In this document: positions 23,440 through 36,600 of the stretch, piece by piece | Numbering within the stretch: position 1 is the first letter of the stretch | Layout of the letters: each line of letters opens with the position of its first letter | NCBI GenBank assembly: GCA_947623455.1 | Contig: OX392536.1 | Span: 32,927,465 to 32,991,464 of the forward strand | Direction: 5' to 3' | Length of the DNA stretch: 64,000 nt | DNA from: Mimachlamys varia | Taxonomy: Eukaryota > Mollusca > Bivalvia > Pectinida > Pectinidae | Made by a program: the position numbers and the translations under genes | Notes under the pieces: model-generated | Seen by the model: only the letters and a program-made list of their open reading frames with translations | Database searches by the model: none | Told to the model about the DNA's origin: nothing

Positions 23440-25835
23440 AATCCTAGTCAGCAGGTACCTGGGGACCCTTTAAAGGATCGATGTAGCAGTGGTGGGAATC
23501 TTAGTCAGCAGGTGCCTGGGGACCCAATAAAGGATGAATGTAGCAGTGGTGGGAATCGAAGTCAGCAGGTACCTGGGGACCCTTTAAAGGTTCGATGTAG
23601 CAGGGGTGGGAATCCTAGTCAGCAGGTACCTGGGGATCCTTTAAAGGATCGATGTAGCAGTGGTGGGAATCCTAGTCAGCAGGTGCCTGGGGACCCAATA
23701 AAGGATGAATGTAGCAGTGGTGGGAATCGAAGTCAGCAGGTGCCTGGGGACCATTTAAAGGGTCGATGTAGCAGTGGTGGGAATCCTAGTCAGCAGGTGC
23801 CTGGGGACCCTTTAAAGGGTCGATGTAGCAGTGGTGGGAATCCTAGTCAGCAGGTGCCTTGGGACCCTTTAAAGGGTCGATGTAGCAGTGGTGGGAATCC
23901 TAGTCAGCAGGTGCCTGGGGACCCTTTAAAGGGTCGATGTAGCAGTGGTGGAAATCCTAGTCAGCAGGTGCCTGGGGACCCTTTAAAGGGTCGATGTAGC
24001 AGTGGTGGAAATCCTAGTCAGCAGGTGCCTGGGGACCCTTTAACGGGTCGATGTAGCAGTGGTGGGAATCCTAGTCAGCAGGTGCCTGGAGACCCTTTAA
24101 CGGGTCGATGTAGCAGTGGTGGGAATCCTAGTCAGCAGGTGCCTGGAGACCCTTTAAAGGTTCGATGTAGCAGTGGTGGGAATCCTAGTCAGCAGGTGCC
24201 TGGGGACCCTTTAAAGGGTCGATGTAGCAGTGGTGGGAATCCTAGTCAGCAGGTGCCTGGGGACCCTTTAAAGGTTCGATGTAGCAGTGGTGGGAATCCT
24301 AGTCAGCAGGTGCCTGGGGACCCTTTAAAGGGTCGATGTAGCAGTGGTGGGAATCGTAGTCAGCAGGTGCCTGGGGACCCTTTAAAGGATCGATGTAGCA
24401 GTGGTGGGAATCCTAGTCAGCAGGTGCCTGGGGACCCTTTAAAGGGTCGATGTAGCAGTGGTGGGAATCCTATTCAGCAGGTACCTGGGGACCCTTTAAA
24501 GGGTCGATGTAGCAGTGGTGGGGATCCTAGTCAGCAGGTGCCTGAAGACCCTTTAAAGGTTCGATGTAGCAGTGGTGGAAATCCTAGTCAGCAGGTGCCT
24601 GGAGACCCTTTAAAGGGTCGATGTAGCAGTCGTGGAAATCCTAGTCAGCAGGTGCCTGGGGACCCTTTAAAGGTTCGATGTAGCAGTGGTGGGAATCCTA
24701 GTCAGCAGGTGCCTGGGGACCCTTTAAAGGGTCGATGTAGCAGTGGTGGGAATCCTAGTCAGCAGGTGCCTGGGGACCCTTTAAAGGTTCGATGTAGCAG
24801 TGGTGGGAATCCTAGTCAGCAGGTGCCTGGAGACCCTTTAAAGGTTCGATGTAGCAGTGGTGGGAATCCTAGTCAGCAGGTGCCTGGGGACCCTTTAAAG
24901 GGTAGATGTAGCAGTGGTGGAAATCCTAGTCAGCAGGTGCCTGGGGACCCTTTAAAGGGTAGATGTAGCAGTGGTGGAAATCCTAGTCAGCAGGTGCCTG
25001 GGGACCCTTTAAAGGATCGAGATAGCAGTGGTGGGAATCGTAGTCAGCAGGTGCCTGGGGACCCTTTAAAGGATCGAGATAGCAGTGGTGGGAATCGTAG
25101 TCAGCAGGTGCCTGGGGACCCATTAAAGGATCGATGTAGCAGTGGTGGAAATCCTAGTCAGCAGGTGCCTGTGGACCCTTTAAAGGGTCGATGTAGCAGG
25201 GGTGGGAATCCTAGTCAGCAGGTACCTGGAGACCCTTTAAAGGGTCGATGTAGCAGGGGTGGGAATCCTAGTCAGCAGGTACCTGGAGACCCTTTAAAGG
25301 GTCGATGTAGCAGGGGTGGGAATCCTAGTCAGCAGGTACCTGGAGACCCTTTAAAGGGTCGATGTAGCAGGGGTGGGAATCCTAGTCAGCAGGTACCTGG
25401 AGACCCTTTAAAGGGTCGATGTAGCAGTGGTGGAAATCCTAGTCAGCAGGTGCCTGTGGACCCTTTAAAGGTTCGATGTAGCAGTGGTTGAAATCCTAGT
25501 CAGCAGGTACCTGGGGACCATTTAAAGGGTCGATGTAGCAGTGGTGGAAATCCTAGTCAGCAGGTGCCTGTGGACCCTTTAAAGGTTCGATGTAGCAGTG
25601 GTGGGAATCCTAATCAGCAGGTGCCTTGGGACCCTTTAAAGGTTCGATGTAGCAGTGGTTGAAATCCTAGTCAGCAGGTACCTGGGGACCATTTAAAGGG
25701 TCGATGTAGCAGTGGTGGAAATCCTAGTCAGCAGGTGCCTGTGGACCCTTTAAAGGTTCGATGTAGCAGTGGTGGGAATCCTAATCAGCAGGTACCTGGA
25801 AACCCTTTAAATGATCGATGTAGCAGACTACGTGT
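23440..25835. repeat. 57-bp minisatellite, about 42 copies, one open frame
   Basis: Unit cctagtcagcaggtgcctgg followed by ggaccctttaaagggtcgat and gtagcagtggtgggaat (57 bp = 19 codons). Since 57 is a multiple of 3, one plus-strand frame stays open for 659 codons (GDPLKGRCSSGGNPSQQVP per unit) until TGA at about 25489. It lacks an ATG (opening codon is GTG), splice sites and flanking coding sequence, so the ORF is treated as incidental. Each unit carries the palindrome ccctttaaaggg. Near 25500-25800 a two-unit block is re-duplicated. Confidence 0.93.
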
Positions 25836-26139
25836 ACATTAAATCAACCTATCATCTCCAGTTAAAATAACCCCTTGACTGGCTTTAAATCATTCAGCCC
25901 CTGCGAAACACAGCTCACTACCTTTGACAAACTCTCATACAAACAATCATAGATATGATGGGATACACACACATTTAGTATTTGAGGGAACGCAATACAG
26001 TTACCTCTGAAATTCACATAGAACTGGTTCAATTAATGACTTCCGCGAGTACATGCAATGCAGTACACTGCTATTCTTGCAGATAGTATCATTTACATTC
26101 ATGAGATGATAAACAACACAGATTACACTCTTTGACTAC

Positions 26140-26290
26140 AAAGATGAACGTAACACACACACACATACATATGCTACACATTTTAAATTTAGTAATAGAT
26201 ACAGAATGTCGAAAAAAATGAATGCATCAAACAGCTGTTTCGTCCTGTTAGAGCTCGTTAGTGATGCGAGGGACCAAAAGATGGGAATTG
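26140..26290 (-). repeat. Hammerhead-family dispersed repeat, decayed copy
   Basis: On the minus strand it shares the family body around the ribozyme (ttttggtccctcgcatcac; acagctgtttgatgcatt) and the tail atgtgtgtgtgtgttacgtt. Directly followed by LINE-like sequence at 26280. Confidence 0.6.
26224..26267 (-). ncRNA. Decayed hammerhead ribozyme (probably inactive)
   Basis: Stem I (GCATCA / TGATGC), GAAA and the ACAGCTGT stem III region survive, but the core reads CTAACGA (G5 changed to A) and stem II no longer pairs (GCTC against GGAC). Confidence 0.6.
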
Positions 26291-26560
26291 AAATACATAT
26301 TACGCAAGTTATAAGAGTAACATCCAGCAAGTACCTAGGATTAACCTTACAAAGTAGCTTACGATGGAACAAACACATACCAACATTACAGCTAATACCA
26401 ATTGGTCTATAGTCTTTCTCAAGAAGTACGGGTATGTAAAGGAAACACTCGAACAACAATACGCATAAACAGCACTGATCAGAAAGAAACTCGACAATTC
26501 GACAAACATATATACATTGTACATAACGAAGACCAGCAAGCTACGATATTAAATAACACT
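26285..26560 (+). pseudogene. Possible LINE-type reverse transcriptase remnant
   Basis: Encodes SSKYLGLTLQSSLRWNKHI, the 'YLG-x-x-L-x-x-x-L-x-W-x-x-H-I' block found C-terminal to the RT palm in many non-LTR retrotransposons. A frameshift later it reads FLKKYGYVKETLEQQYA, which fits the next block. Stops and frameshifts show decay. Sequence up to 27200 may belong to the same copy but is not recognisable. Confidence 0.45.
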
Positions 26561-27574
26561 TATTAAGATTCTATGGTTATTAACGATAAATCAAGTTACT
26601 TGAAGGCATCTCCCTTGTAAATTTATGAGAAAATTATAATATGGGTTAGAGTTATCTTCCCCTTGCTTCCGGATAAATTTTATGGAAAGGATGTACCACC
26701 ACATATTAAGTGTTAAATCTGTGACATCCAATATATGATCTAGCAAAAATAGTAAGCGAACACTAACTGAGTGGTAGTAACATGATACACCATCACAAAG
26801 GCCAATACTCAAAACACGACGCACACAAACACGAAACGCCTTCTTCTACAACATACATCATGTAGTTTCATCACATTGTTGCAATTAACCTTACATTCTA
26901 ACTCATCCCCGTCGACCTTTGAACTAGACATAACCAACCCTTCGCAAACAAACACATATTCCCACACGGAATATCTTTCTCCTAGCAGAAATGCAAAACA
27001 CAACAGGCACACAATGTCATATCGTATACAGCCATTGAAGTCCTCATTTACTAGTGTACACACGATCATACAGTGTACAATACACCCTACGCTGAAAAAA
27101 AACAGCATAACAACTTACCACTACCTGAATCCGTGCCCCTGTGCACAAAACAGCAACATAAACATCGGTATGAAAGAAACTGATGCAGTTAGAAGGATGA
27201 GAAGATAATAAAACGAAGACCAAACCATATATTACCTCTTTTCAGTAAGTTCGGCAGCACTGTATCATAAAATTTACGTAAGCAAGTGATTTCTAACGAC
27301 GCTAAATCAGTGTATATGATAGCCACTTTATCCTAATTCGCTAAGCATGTTGAGGATAATAAGTTCGTATGGTAATTTAATTTATCTACGGTGCAAACCA
27401 TTTCTTGAGCCTAATTTCATCAAATATGGCTTCCACAATGTTGAATCGGTACTTCGGTACTTTTGGGTTGTGAACAATTCAATGATTATGTAAATACAGA
27501 GATACTTGTTGCTGTTCAAAACTTTATTCTTGAAAAGGTTTGATTAGCGTATATCATTTATACATATATATTCT

Positions 27575-27720
27575 ATATGTATTCAATCACAAATGACGAA
27601 AGAAGACAATTTTTGACTCGTGCCCTATTCGGGCTTCAAACTCACGATCTCCGGCACCAAATCGCCAAGTCAGAGATATCTGCGGCCGTTACCACTGCGC
27701 CAACTCGACATCCCCCAAAA
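27575..27720 (-). repeat. tRNA-derived SINE candidate
   Basis: On the minus strand an A-box-like TGGCGCAGTGG (27692-27702) is followed about 50 nt later by a B-box-like GAGTTTGAAGCCC (27631-27643), in a tRNA-like context (ggggatgtcgagttggcgca ... gcccgaatagggcacgagtc). The spacing suits an RNA polymerase III internal promoter. No other copy seen in this window. Confidence 0.5.
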
Positions 27721-28104
27721 AGGATGTTTCGAAGTCGCAGTGATAGACGGTCCGGTGTTCTGACATGATCATGGTGGCAAATCGTCTGTTATAGATGATG
27801 TGAACACCTGGATCGCAATGCATATACAGACATGGATACGATTACATATATTATAAAACACGGTACAATTACGACAGGAAATTCACATTTTAACCATCGG
27901 ATCAACAACATTAAGTGTGTACGATACATTGTGTTTAGTATGTCACACCGTTATATATACACTTCTATTAATTCTAAACCATATTACACGGGAAGAGGAA
28001 TAAGTATAAGCAATACCAGTTTGGCTTCCAATCTACAATATACTTTGTTTATTTGAATCATTGTTGTAAAGCTTTTCTTGAAAAATAAATTCTCTTTAAA
28101 CTAA

Positions 28105-28340
28105 ATATGATACTTGGTTCTCATTTTGAGAACTTGATGTTTACTTGGATGTGACAAAAATTTACATGGCGGGTGTCGTCGATGAAGCAGAAGACGCTTA
28201 CTCTTCCGGAACAACTGGTCTTATTCTCCAGTGCTTTTACAAGGGACTCCATGTAAATCTTTTCTTTGTTCGTATTTTCCAACTGATTTTGTGTTCGGAT
28301 TATGATTTTGTTAACGCTTAGGTATTCTCTAAAAAAAAAT
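28105..28340 (+). repeat. Penelope-like 3'-end fragment
   Basis: 5'-truncated copy of the tail: gttctcattttgagaacttg, gtgtcgtcgatgaagcagaa, ttccggaac, ending at the family terminus aacgcttaggtattctct followed by an A-run. Confidence 0.65.
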
Positions 28341-28344
28341 CCCC

Positions 28345-29478
28345 CCAAATAGTTCGACTTAAGCCAGCTGTAAACGTTCTCATCATATTGAACGACGTTC
28401 GTTCAATGAGGAACTAATTTGTATATGCTAATACGTAGCTTTTATGAGGTCAATAACGTAGGGAAGGTATCATAATGGAATGAACAAGCTTTGCTTGCTT
28501 CCACGGCTTGACGAATGGAGTTGGTCTTTAAACAAAATAGACTGAACTGTGGAGTAGTTCATGTTGAATTTGTTTCAAGAGCAACTCATCATCTCATGAA
28601 ATCGACCAAGGAAAGATTGAATTCTTAATCCAAAAATGGAAATCGAAAACTGAAAATTGTGAAAACAGGAACGTTCATATCAATTTAAATAGTTTGAAAT
28701 TTCAGCATTGTGATAAATGTGTGTATAGTGTTGTTATTTTGAAATGTGAATAAAATAGATTCAAATATGTCTGGGTTATTTTTTTATATAAATCTGAGGC
28801 TAAGCATAATGTGTTTTAATGAACATAAGTTGATATATGTTAGGATGTCATTTCACATTTGAGGGGAACTTTCACAATCAACAGTATAAGTGTGCAGACA
28901 ATTTGGATTTTCTTTTATTATTATTTTATGTTGAGTATTTTGAAAAAAATATATATAGGATTTATGTTCGGGTTAAATATCTGCCGATGAAAGACGCTTA
29001 TGATTTACCTCGCGTTTGAATTTAAAGTTAATGGGAATTATAGTGTGATATTATTGACAGGATCGGATTTAGAAACAAGGATGGGTCGGAGACCACATGT
29101 TTACTGGTCTACGTTGTTATTAAGACGGTTGAAATTGTGATTTCGCAATTTATTATATATTTACTATAAATTACAGGGAAATTGTATACTCATATGATTT
29201 CATGACGTTACAGCAATCGAAAATGGATAGGAGTACAGATGATGACGTTAAAATTGGCGAGAAAGTTATGGAGTCAATCGTATCAAGAATACGAGTGCTT
29301 GATGAATTAATAGACGAAAAAGAGACATAAACGAAGACGCCGATGTAGAGGAACAGGTAAAGCCAAAGCCAATGGAATGAATTATCATCGAAAACAACGT
29401 CCAGACGATGACAAAACAAGGAACAAAAAGATACATCAAAAACAGATCATCATAAAATTCAAAATATATAATAAATAG
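28345..29478. other. Gene-free stretch
   Basis: Nothing supportable. A 42-codon plus-strand ORF near 29203 (starts MTLQQSKMDRSTDDDVKIGE) has no splice or homology support. Confidence 0.35.
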
Positions 29479-29480
29479 AA

Positions 29481-29614
29481 TATGACATGGTCATTTCCAT
29501 ATCAGGCCTTGTACTAACCCTCGACCCAATATCGACCTTTGGGCCTTCGGCCCGCGGGCCGATATTGGGAGATCGCGTTGTTGCAAGGCCTGATATGAAA
29601 ATGGCCATGTAATA
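29481..29614. repeat. Imperfect palindrome (foldback element), 134 bp
   Basis: Arms atgacatggtcatttccata + tcaggcctt and aaggcctgatatgaa + aatggccatgt pair across a GC-rich centre (gggccttcggcccgcgggcc). A half copy (cccaaaggtcgatattgggt ... ggcttgatatggaaatgacc) lies at 32885-32962. Confidence 0.75.
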
Positions 29615-30391
29615 TTCTCTATGTATTGCAAAAACAAGAAAGATACACGATTAACCGATTACCTTTAATGATGTAAAACCAACTTCTGTCTTTTATTTTT
29701 TTTAGAGAATACCGAAGCGTTATCTATCAATGTGACTTTACGGTATAATTTATTATCAGAATAAATTATTCTTAGCGTTTAAAACAGAAATCAGTATATA
29801 CGTTAATTCGAGTGGTTACTCGTGTTTTATCATTAAAGGGGATAGAAATATATTGGTATACCGTACACAAATCGTCTACATATTGAAATTTCAATTCGAG
29901 TTGGGTACTTACTGCGACATTAAATTCTAAATTTAATTTCATTTCATTTCAATTCAGATAGCATGTATACACAATTGTAGGAATGTGAAATTATAAAAAG
30001 CATATGCATTATGTAAGTATCAAACGCTACATATAGAACAAGTATCCAATCATGTTAGATGCATGTACCAGAATAACGATAGAGATATTTTTATTGAACG
30101 CAATGTACATGTACATATCAAAGGTATAATTCTCACAAATAAAGCATGGCGTCATGTAGTGTGATACAGTACCTTCTGTATACGTTTTACAGCGCACTGA
30201 TGTACAATGGTTATGTCACCTGAAGATTAGTTCATATAGTACAAACATCTCATTAGAACATGTCATTTCGTAATAAACACACCACAATAGTATCTCAAAA
30301 CTAACTATGAACAGACTACGACAATATATTATAAGATATAAGCCTAACTAAAGTTATTATTTATAAAAAAATATCAGCTATAAGAAGCCCG

Positions 30392-30672
30392 TCATAGTCT
30401 AGTATCAAGCTCTGTGTGATTTGTGGCGGGAGCATAAACAGTTTTATCATCATCGTACGTCTTATTGTCACGTGTTTGTCTTTTCCTACAACTCAGGTGA
30501 TCGTCCATACCGTCGAACGTAGGACATATTGGTATAAAGGAAAACCACTTCACCTTCCGTATATATTTGGTAACATACGGGAGGTCATACTGTACGTTAC
30601 TCTCTGTCACTTTACCGTTGGAATCATACATGTTCTCTCGCCATTTCTTGATACCGCGCTCTTCAGCAGTAC
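30392..30672 (-). CDS. SLC23-like: SLC23-like exon 11 (last coding exon)
   Basis: Encodes the C-terminal domain: TAEERGIKKWRENM, YDLPYVTKYIRK, FIPICPTFDG, then a charged cytoplasmic tail ending LDTRL and a stop at 30392-30394. Acceptor acacaaatttgtgtag-like tract at 30673-30682. Confidence 0.92.
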
Positions 30673-33600
30673 CTACACAAATATAAAGAAGCATTATATA
30701 TATATCAAAGATCTCTCTACGGTATCTGTTTTTAATAACAAACATTGTGCATTCAGGAAGTCTTGTTGTCGAGAAGTGTGATCATTTTTTCCTATTTTAT
30801 CACAAAGTTGTCCTTTGAAACATTGAATAGACTTATGGTATACTATTTTGAAAAGGACATTAAATTCAAATTAAGCATTTTTTTAATTTTATATGCAACT
30901 CATGCAACTCACCTGGGACTAGGTTGTCAAGGAAACAGCCAAGAAACCCACCAACAAACATGGCGGTCCCCAGAAGTACATTCAGAACTTGGTCCAGCTC
31001 TGAATTACCTACAATAGGTAATATACAATAATAACATCTTGCTCTTTTTCAGGTTGTATGTTGAAACAGAATAATTTAACAACGCACTTTCGGCTGCTGT
31101 CTCTAATATAATCTTAAAGCATGCATGATGTGTTATGCTTGTGTGTATGTATGCATGCATGTGTATATGCGCGCGTGTGTATATGCATTTTGCTACATGT
31201 ACATTATCTATGCATGTATGTGTGTATGCGCGGGTATGCGTGCATGTGCGATATGGGCAAGTAAGAGTGTATGCACGCATATATATACATATACGTATAT
31301 GCGCTTGTGCAGGTATGTATGCAATGCATGCAGGAATACATATTTGTACGTATCTATGAATGTATGGATGTATGTGTGTATTTGTATGAATGTACAAATT
31401 GTACGTGTGTGTGTGTGTGTGTGTATGTGTTCGCACGTACACATATATTTGTAAACATGTATGTATGCATGCATGTATGCGTGCATATGCACATGTATAT
31501 GTGTGGGTACAATGACATGACAAGACTGACATGTGTACATATACATGCTAGTGTGTGCGCACGTGCATAATGCAATGCGCTAATCTATATCTTTGTTATT
31601 ACATATCTAATATTTAAAGTTATAATGTTTGAGATGTTTATGTACTCCCGGGGAGACAGTTTGTATAGGCCTTGTCTGCTGCTCAATCCCTTTAAATCTT
31701 TTTGATTTCAATGAAATATATTGAGATGAAAATGTTAGATATTGACATGCCAAGTGATGAAAGCTGTGAACGATTAAAATAGTCATTGGCTACACAACAT
31801 TCGTCTGTGTGCTGCCTATGAGCTGCACTGTTTACATGGAATAACATGTTTGACCGTAACATTCAGCAGGAACATTTTACTACGATGTCATATTCTAAGA
31901 ATGTTAAAAAGACCAAGCTAGAAATTCTCTAAATTAGAATGGTCTTTGAATGTTTGCCTTTCGCATACATTTACTTACTGTGAGTGGTTATTAGTTCATG
32001 CAACATAATATCGAACGCTTACATTATTCTGTTTATTCTAGCAAGGTCATTTAAAAAATTATTAAAACCAAATGTAAAATAATTTACAAGCAAGACTTCA
32101 ATACCGCTTTAGGAGGTACACTTTTTGATGCTAGTGTTAACAAACTCCTAGGATGTTTAACCTTATCATATGTTCATATAATAATTTTACATAGTGATAT
32201 TTGGATTAATGTTACGTCCCAATGTTGTTGAAAAAGGAACCCGGTTTTGTTTTACAAATATACTTATACAATGATGTCTGACTATACCAAGTACTTTGCA
32301 GTGGTGCGGATGCGCCCTGGTGTTATTAATAGTTACTTTGTTCTTCTTAAGAGTTCCTTCCCTTTTGCCACCTAAAGTTGACTGACATATTTAAAAATGA
32401 AGGATTACCACAAAATACACGTGTCGTATGTTGAAGTAACGATTCGTACAAAATCATACCTTATGATAGCATGTTTAATAGGTAAAGGTACGACATGAGT
32501 TGTTCTGAATCTTTTTTAAACTAAAAATCACTCCCGTGGCATGGTGTTTCCAGATCTGCACACTGGCTGTGCTATCAATCAGGTCTGTATTACATGTGCG
32601 TCTCGTTGCATTAAAATATGTTTAAGTACATATTGTCTCATTCTACTACATTCAAACTGTATTTGCGAGTAAGATTATTGACATTTTGACAGTTTTAATG
32701 GAGATTTGCACACCGGTTTATCACTGACAAGTCACGGGTTACGCTCATACCCGCACTCTTCACAGAGACATTGCGTGCGGTACCACTCGAGTATGGCACT
32801 TGTTCAGTTATCGCTCTCTGTGAATTTATATAAATCGAAACATTCACGATTTTAAATAGAAAAAACAATATTATCTTATCCCCCTACTTCCATGTTACCC
32901 AAAGGTCGATATTGGGTCGAGTGTTGGTACAAGGCTTGATATGGAAATGACCATGCGTCACCAATCGTCAAACCTAGTCTACCACATCAAAAGAAGACAA
33001 ACACTTGTTGTGTAAAGTGTTGTCACACAAATCCAGGCTGTAGTTTGTTGATGTTTTATTGTTTGGAAATGGTAGATGAGGTTTAAGTCATGGATACCAT
33101 CTGAATAGTATACAAACGTTCACTTTTTTAAAGGTAAATTCTGAGACATGTTAAGCGTGTTGTCTAGACGGAAAAGGTCAACTCACCATTTATATATGAA
33201 TTGAACGGCGTTTTTTAATTTTCATGCCGGTATGAATGCAAAGCGGTTACATCCATATTGCATGAAGCCCGCTAGGGCTTCATGGTCAATATGGATGTAA
33301 CCGATTTGCATTCATACCGGCATGAAAATTAAAACAACGCCGTTCAATTCATATATTTACATTTTTACTACTAAACAATTGTCTAATTTATTTTCTTATT
33401 TATTGAACAACTGGTTAATCAACTGCGTTTGTTATTGCGCCGTCCTTTAAACGAAAAAGGCAGAACAGCCACAATTTGCGAAAAATTGGCGCCAATAATC
33501 TACCGTAGTCATTTGAACGTTTGACGCGGGGGCGTTCTCCATGTTATCTGAAGCGGAGCCGTAAGACTCCCATTGAACAAGACTAATATATTACGTCATA

Positions 33601-36600
33601 AGTAATTCACGTGAATGGATGTATTCATACTGTATTCATGATGTATTCATAGTCTAGTGTTTGTTGTTTTCAGTTGGTATGTTCATATAGAGAAGAAACA
33701 ATCAGAATGTAAATATACGTATGTAATGGACATCAATGTTTTCAATATTATGTAAATGTATAATGTACAGCAGGACATATCAAGTGTCAGTTCACCTGTC
33801 AGGTCAAACTTCGTATACACAGGAAGTGACACGGAGCGGAGTGCATACGGCCATACATATTAATCTTCAAAACATTATACTTAGTTATGAATAAAATTAA
33901 CTGACTTTTAAAATAAAAGATTTGCCTCTTTTGTTTCTCAAAATTAATTTGCATATCTTTTATTGTTCACACTGATTCCATTGGAGACAGATTGGAAGGA
34001 GATATCGACCATTTTACATCACAAAATCGGAAGATGATTCAATTCATGTCTTACCTGTTTGTATTGCGTCAGGGTTATCAGCTATCCACTCCGGCACCAT
34101 CAGGCCCAGAATGATGGAGATTGCCAGTATTGTGAGGTTACGTGTGGACGACATGTCGGTGTACTGAAGCGTGGATATCCCTACCATGGCAACCATCCCG
34201 AACACAACCGTTAGAATCCCTCCAATAACCGGATCCGGAATTAATGTCAAGACGGCTCCAAATTTACCTATAACTCCGCACACCACCAATATGATACCGG
34301 CTACTTGGAACACTCGTCTGCTTGCGACCTATAAGATAATGATTTATTATCATAAAATGCATAGTATACCACCTGATACACCGTTTGGCATGATGTTGAG
34401 CAGGGAAGGATATACTTTCCATCACTATGAAAATTGACTGGCAAAAAACTAATATATCGAAAAAAACAGACAGAGCTGAAATTTAACCGCAATTCATTCC
34501 TGGATGTTTTTCGACTAGTACATGGATACACATGTACGTACCTTTGTGATGCCAATAGCCCCGATGTTGGAGCTATATGAGGTGGTAGCATGTCCAGCCC
34601 CTACAAGACCCGATAACACGCTACAAAAACCCTCCATGGCCAGCCCTCTGTTGATGCCGTGAGGCGGAGGAGGTGTCCCGTGTGAGATTTTGGCGGCAGC
34701 AAAGTAATCTCCTATCGACTCAATGATGGAGGAAAGAGTCGCGGCCAACATTCCAACGTAACCAGCGGCCGACACAGTCGGGGTACCAAATATAACTGTA
34801 ATAGCAGACTTGGGTGTTAACAGGTACATCTGCTTCGAAAACAGTATTATTTTTGTAATGCCATACGATATTTACATATTTACTTTTTATTCCACGTTTC
34901 ACAGTGTTCTGCAGCGATGGGCGAATATTTGGCACTCTTGCAGGAAACAGTATATCAACACGTGACTGAGGCTGAATTTTTCGAGGATCTTACCAGGACA
35001 GGTAACACAAAAACTTTGTCAAATCTTGCAACTTTACGTTCAAGTACATACGTATATCGACGATGTTATATAAACAACAAGACGTTTAACTGCTGACCTG
35101 ACCAATCGTATATACCATTCTGAAATTGAAAACAAGGACACAACATATTCTCCTACATCAACTGCTTCTACGATGTTTACTTAAACTCCTACATGTACAA
35201 TTACGAACAGCTTAGTGTTAAGGTGACGATTTCTATTTCCGATCATAACTATTCCTTTCTTGACTGTGACATCCCTGCTTCTCCAACCTATGGTGTAAAC
35301 TTGTCGCAGGTCTAGGGTTTGCTCTGAATATCGATATTTCCATGGTAGATGTCAGTTGCTGACAAACGACTTATGGTATTGGGATACAAGAGATTCAGGT
35401 CGTTGATAACTTTAAGCAAGTTGTATGACCGCAATATTGGTCTCATTGAGAAATATTCTGTGTCCTTGTAGGATTGATTTGCCAATACGTATTACGTCTT
35501 ATTGTGATTGAGAATTATGCTTATGTTCTCACTTTCGAATCATGACATTTACTGGAATCTGATCTAGTTTTACATAGGGGTGTCGTCGATAAAGCTCGGG
35601 ACGCTTACTCTTACGGAACAACCGATGTTATTTTTTGAACTTTCACAAAGATCCCCAGGTAATTGTTTTTTTTTCTTCTTATTTTTCCACTGGCTTAAAT
35701 TTTTCCGATTTGGTTTTTCAGGCTCTTGTATTCACTGATTTTTTCCACGTTAGACAAAGGCTTTGTCAGAAATACATAGTGTACTTTATCCAATATGATA
35801 CGGAGTGTTCATATATGTTTAAGTATCTGCCTGCTATTCGCGATGAAAAAATTGTTGTTTTGTATCTATTAAGACGACTTTCACTTAAGATATTTAAGTA
35901 ACAATAATGCTACATGTTATAATTGCCAGGCATCTAAAACTAACTTCGTTTTGAAATTAATCATGACCACTGGATAAAATTCAACATGAAAAGCAACAGA
36001 AGCAGATGGCAAAAAGCATGTGTGATGTAGAATGGTATACATACATGGGTAGGGAATGTAGAACCAAGGCATGCCGGATACCACCTCTAGTCTGGAGTCT
36101 GTCCGGGCGTAGTAAGAACGGGCGTTCTTGTCGTTAGGCAGCGTGTCCGTAACAGTCAGTATGTAACACACCAACCATCCGATACACACGCTGATAATGA
36201 CCTAGGAGGAGATAGATATGAATTATGAACCTTTGCTGAGGTCAATATGGTATTATACCAAGCTGGTAGAATCAAATATTGACCGAGGTGAATAATGTAG
36301 ATTCTACCAGGTTGGTATAACACCATATTGACCGAATTCGCAAAATTTGAAAAAAATGACAGTATGCATGGGTACTATAACGGCCAAATGATTATGACGT
36401 TACAAATACAATATAGACTCGGTGTTTCTAAAACTGGAAGCATCAGGTCGATATCACAAAATATGGACCTCCATGTGACCACATTTTAGCCAATGAGAGT
36501 TGAGGAAAGTCAGACCAAATCTAATATATGTAGCGTGGAAATATATTTCACACTTATATGTATTCAATTAGAAATGTTGTAGTTTAGTTGTGTTTTGTTT

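Noticed and set aside
18110..25835. CRISPR-like appearance of regularly spaced repeats
   Set aside because: There are no unique spacers; units are directly adjacent tandem copies in a eukaryotic context.
26144..27208. Plus- and minus-strand ORFs of 70-110 aa as a host gene
   Set aside because: Overlapping ORFs on both strands next to a LINE-like RT block and a ribozyme repeat; best explained as decayed mobile DNA.
31005..31575. ORFs of 73-175 aa on both strands
   Set aside because: Low-complexity TG/CA/TA tract; the translations are HTHT and CVCV type artefacts, and the real exon 10 ends inside it.
34720..34935. Upstream extension of SLC23-like exon 8 as an ORF beginning MYLLTPKS
   Set aside because: It does not match the family and breaks phase with exon 7; the acceptor at 34796 restores both frame and homology.
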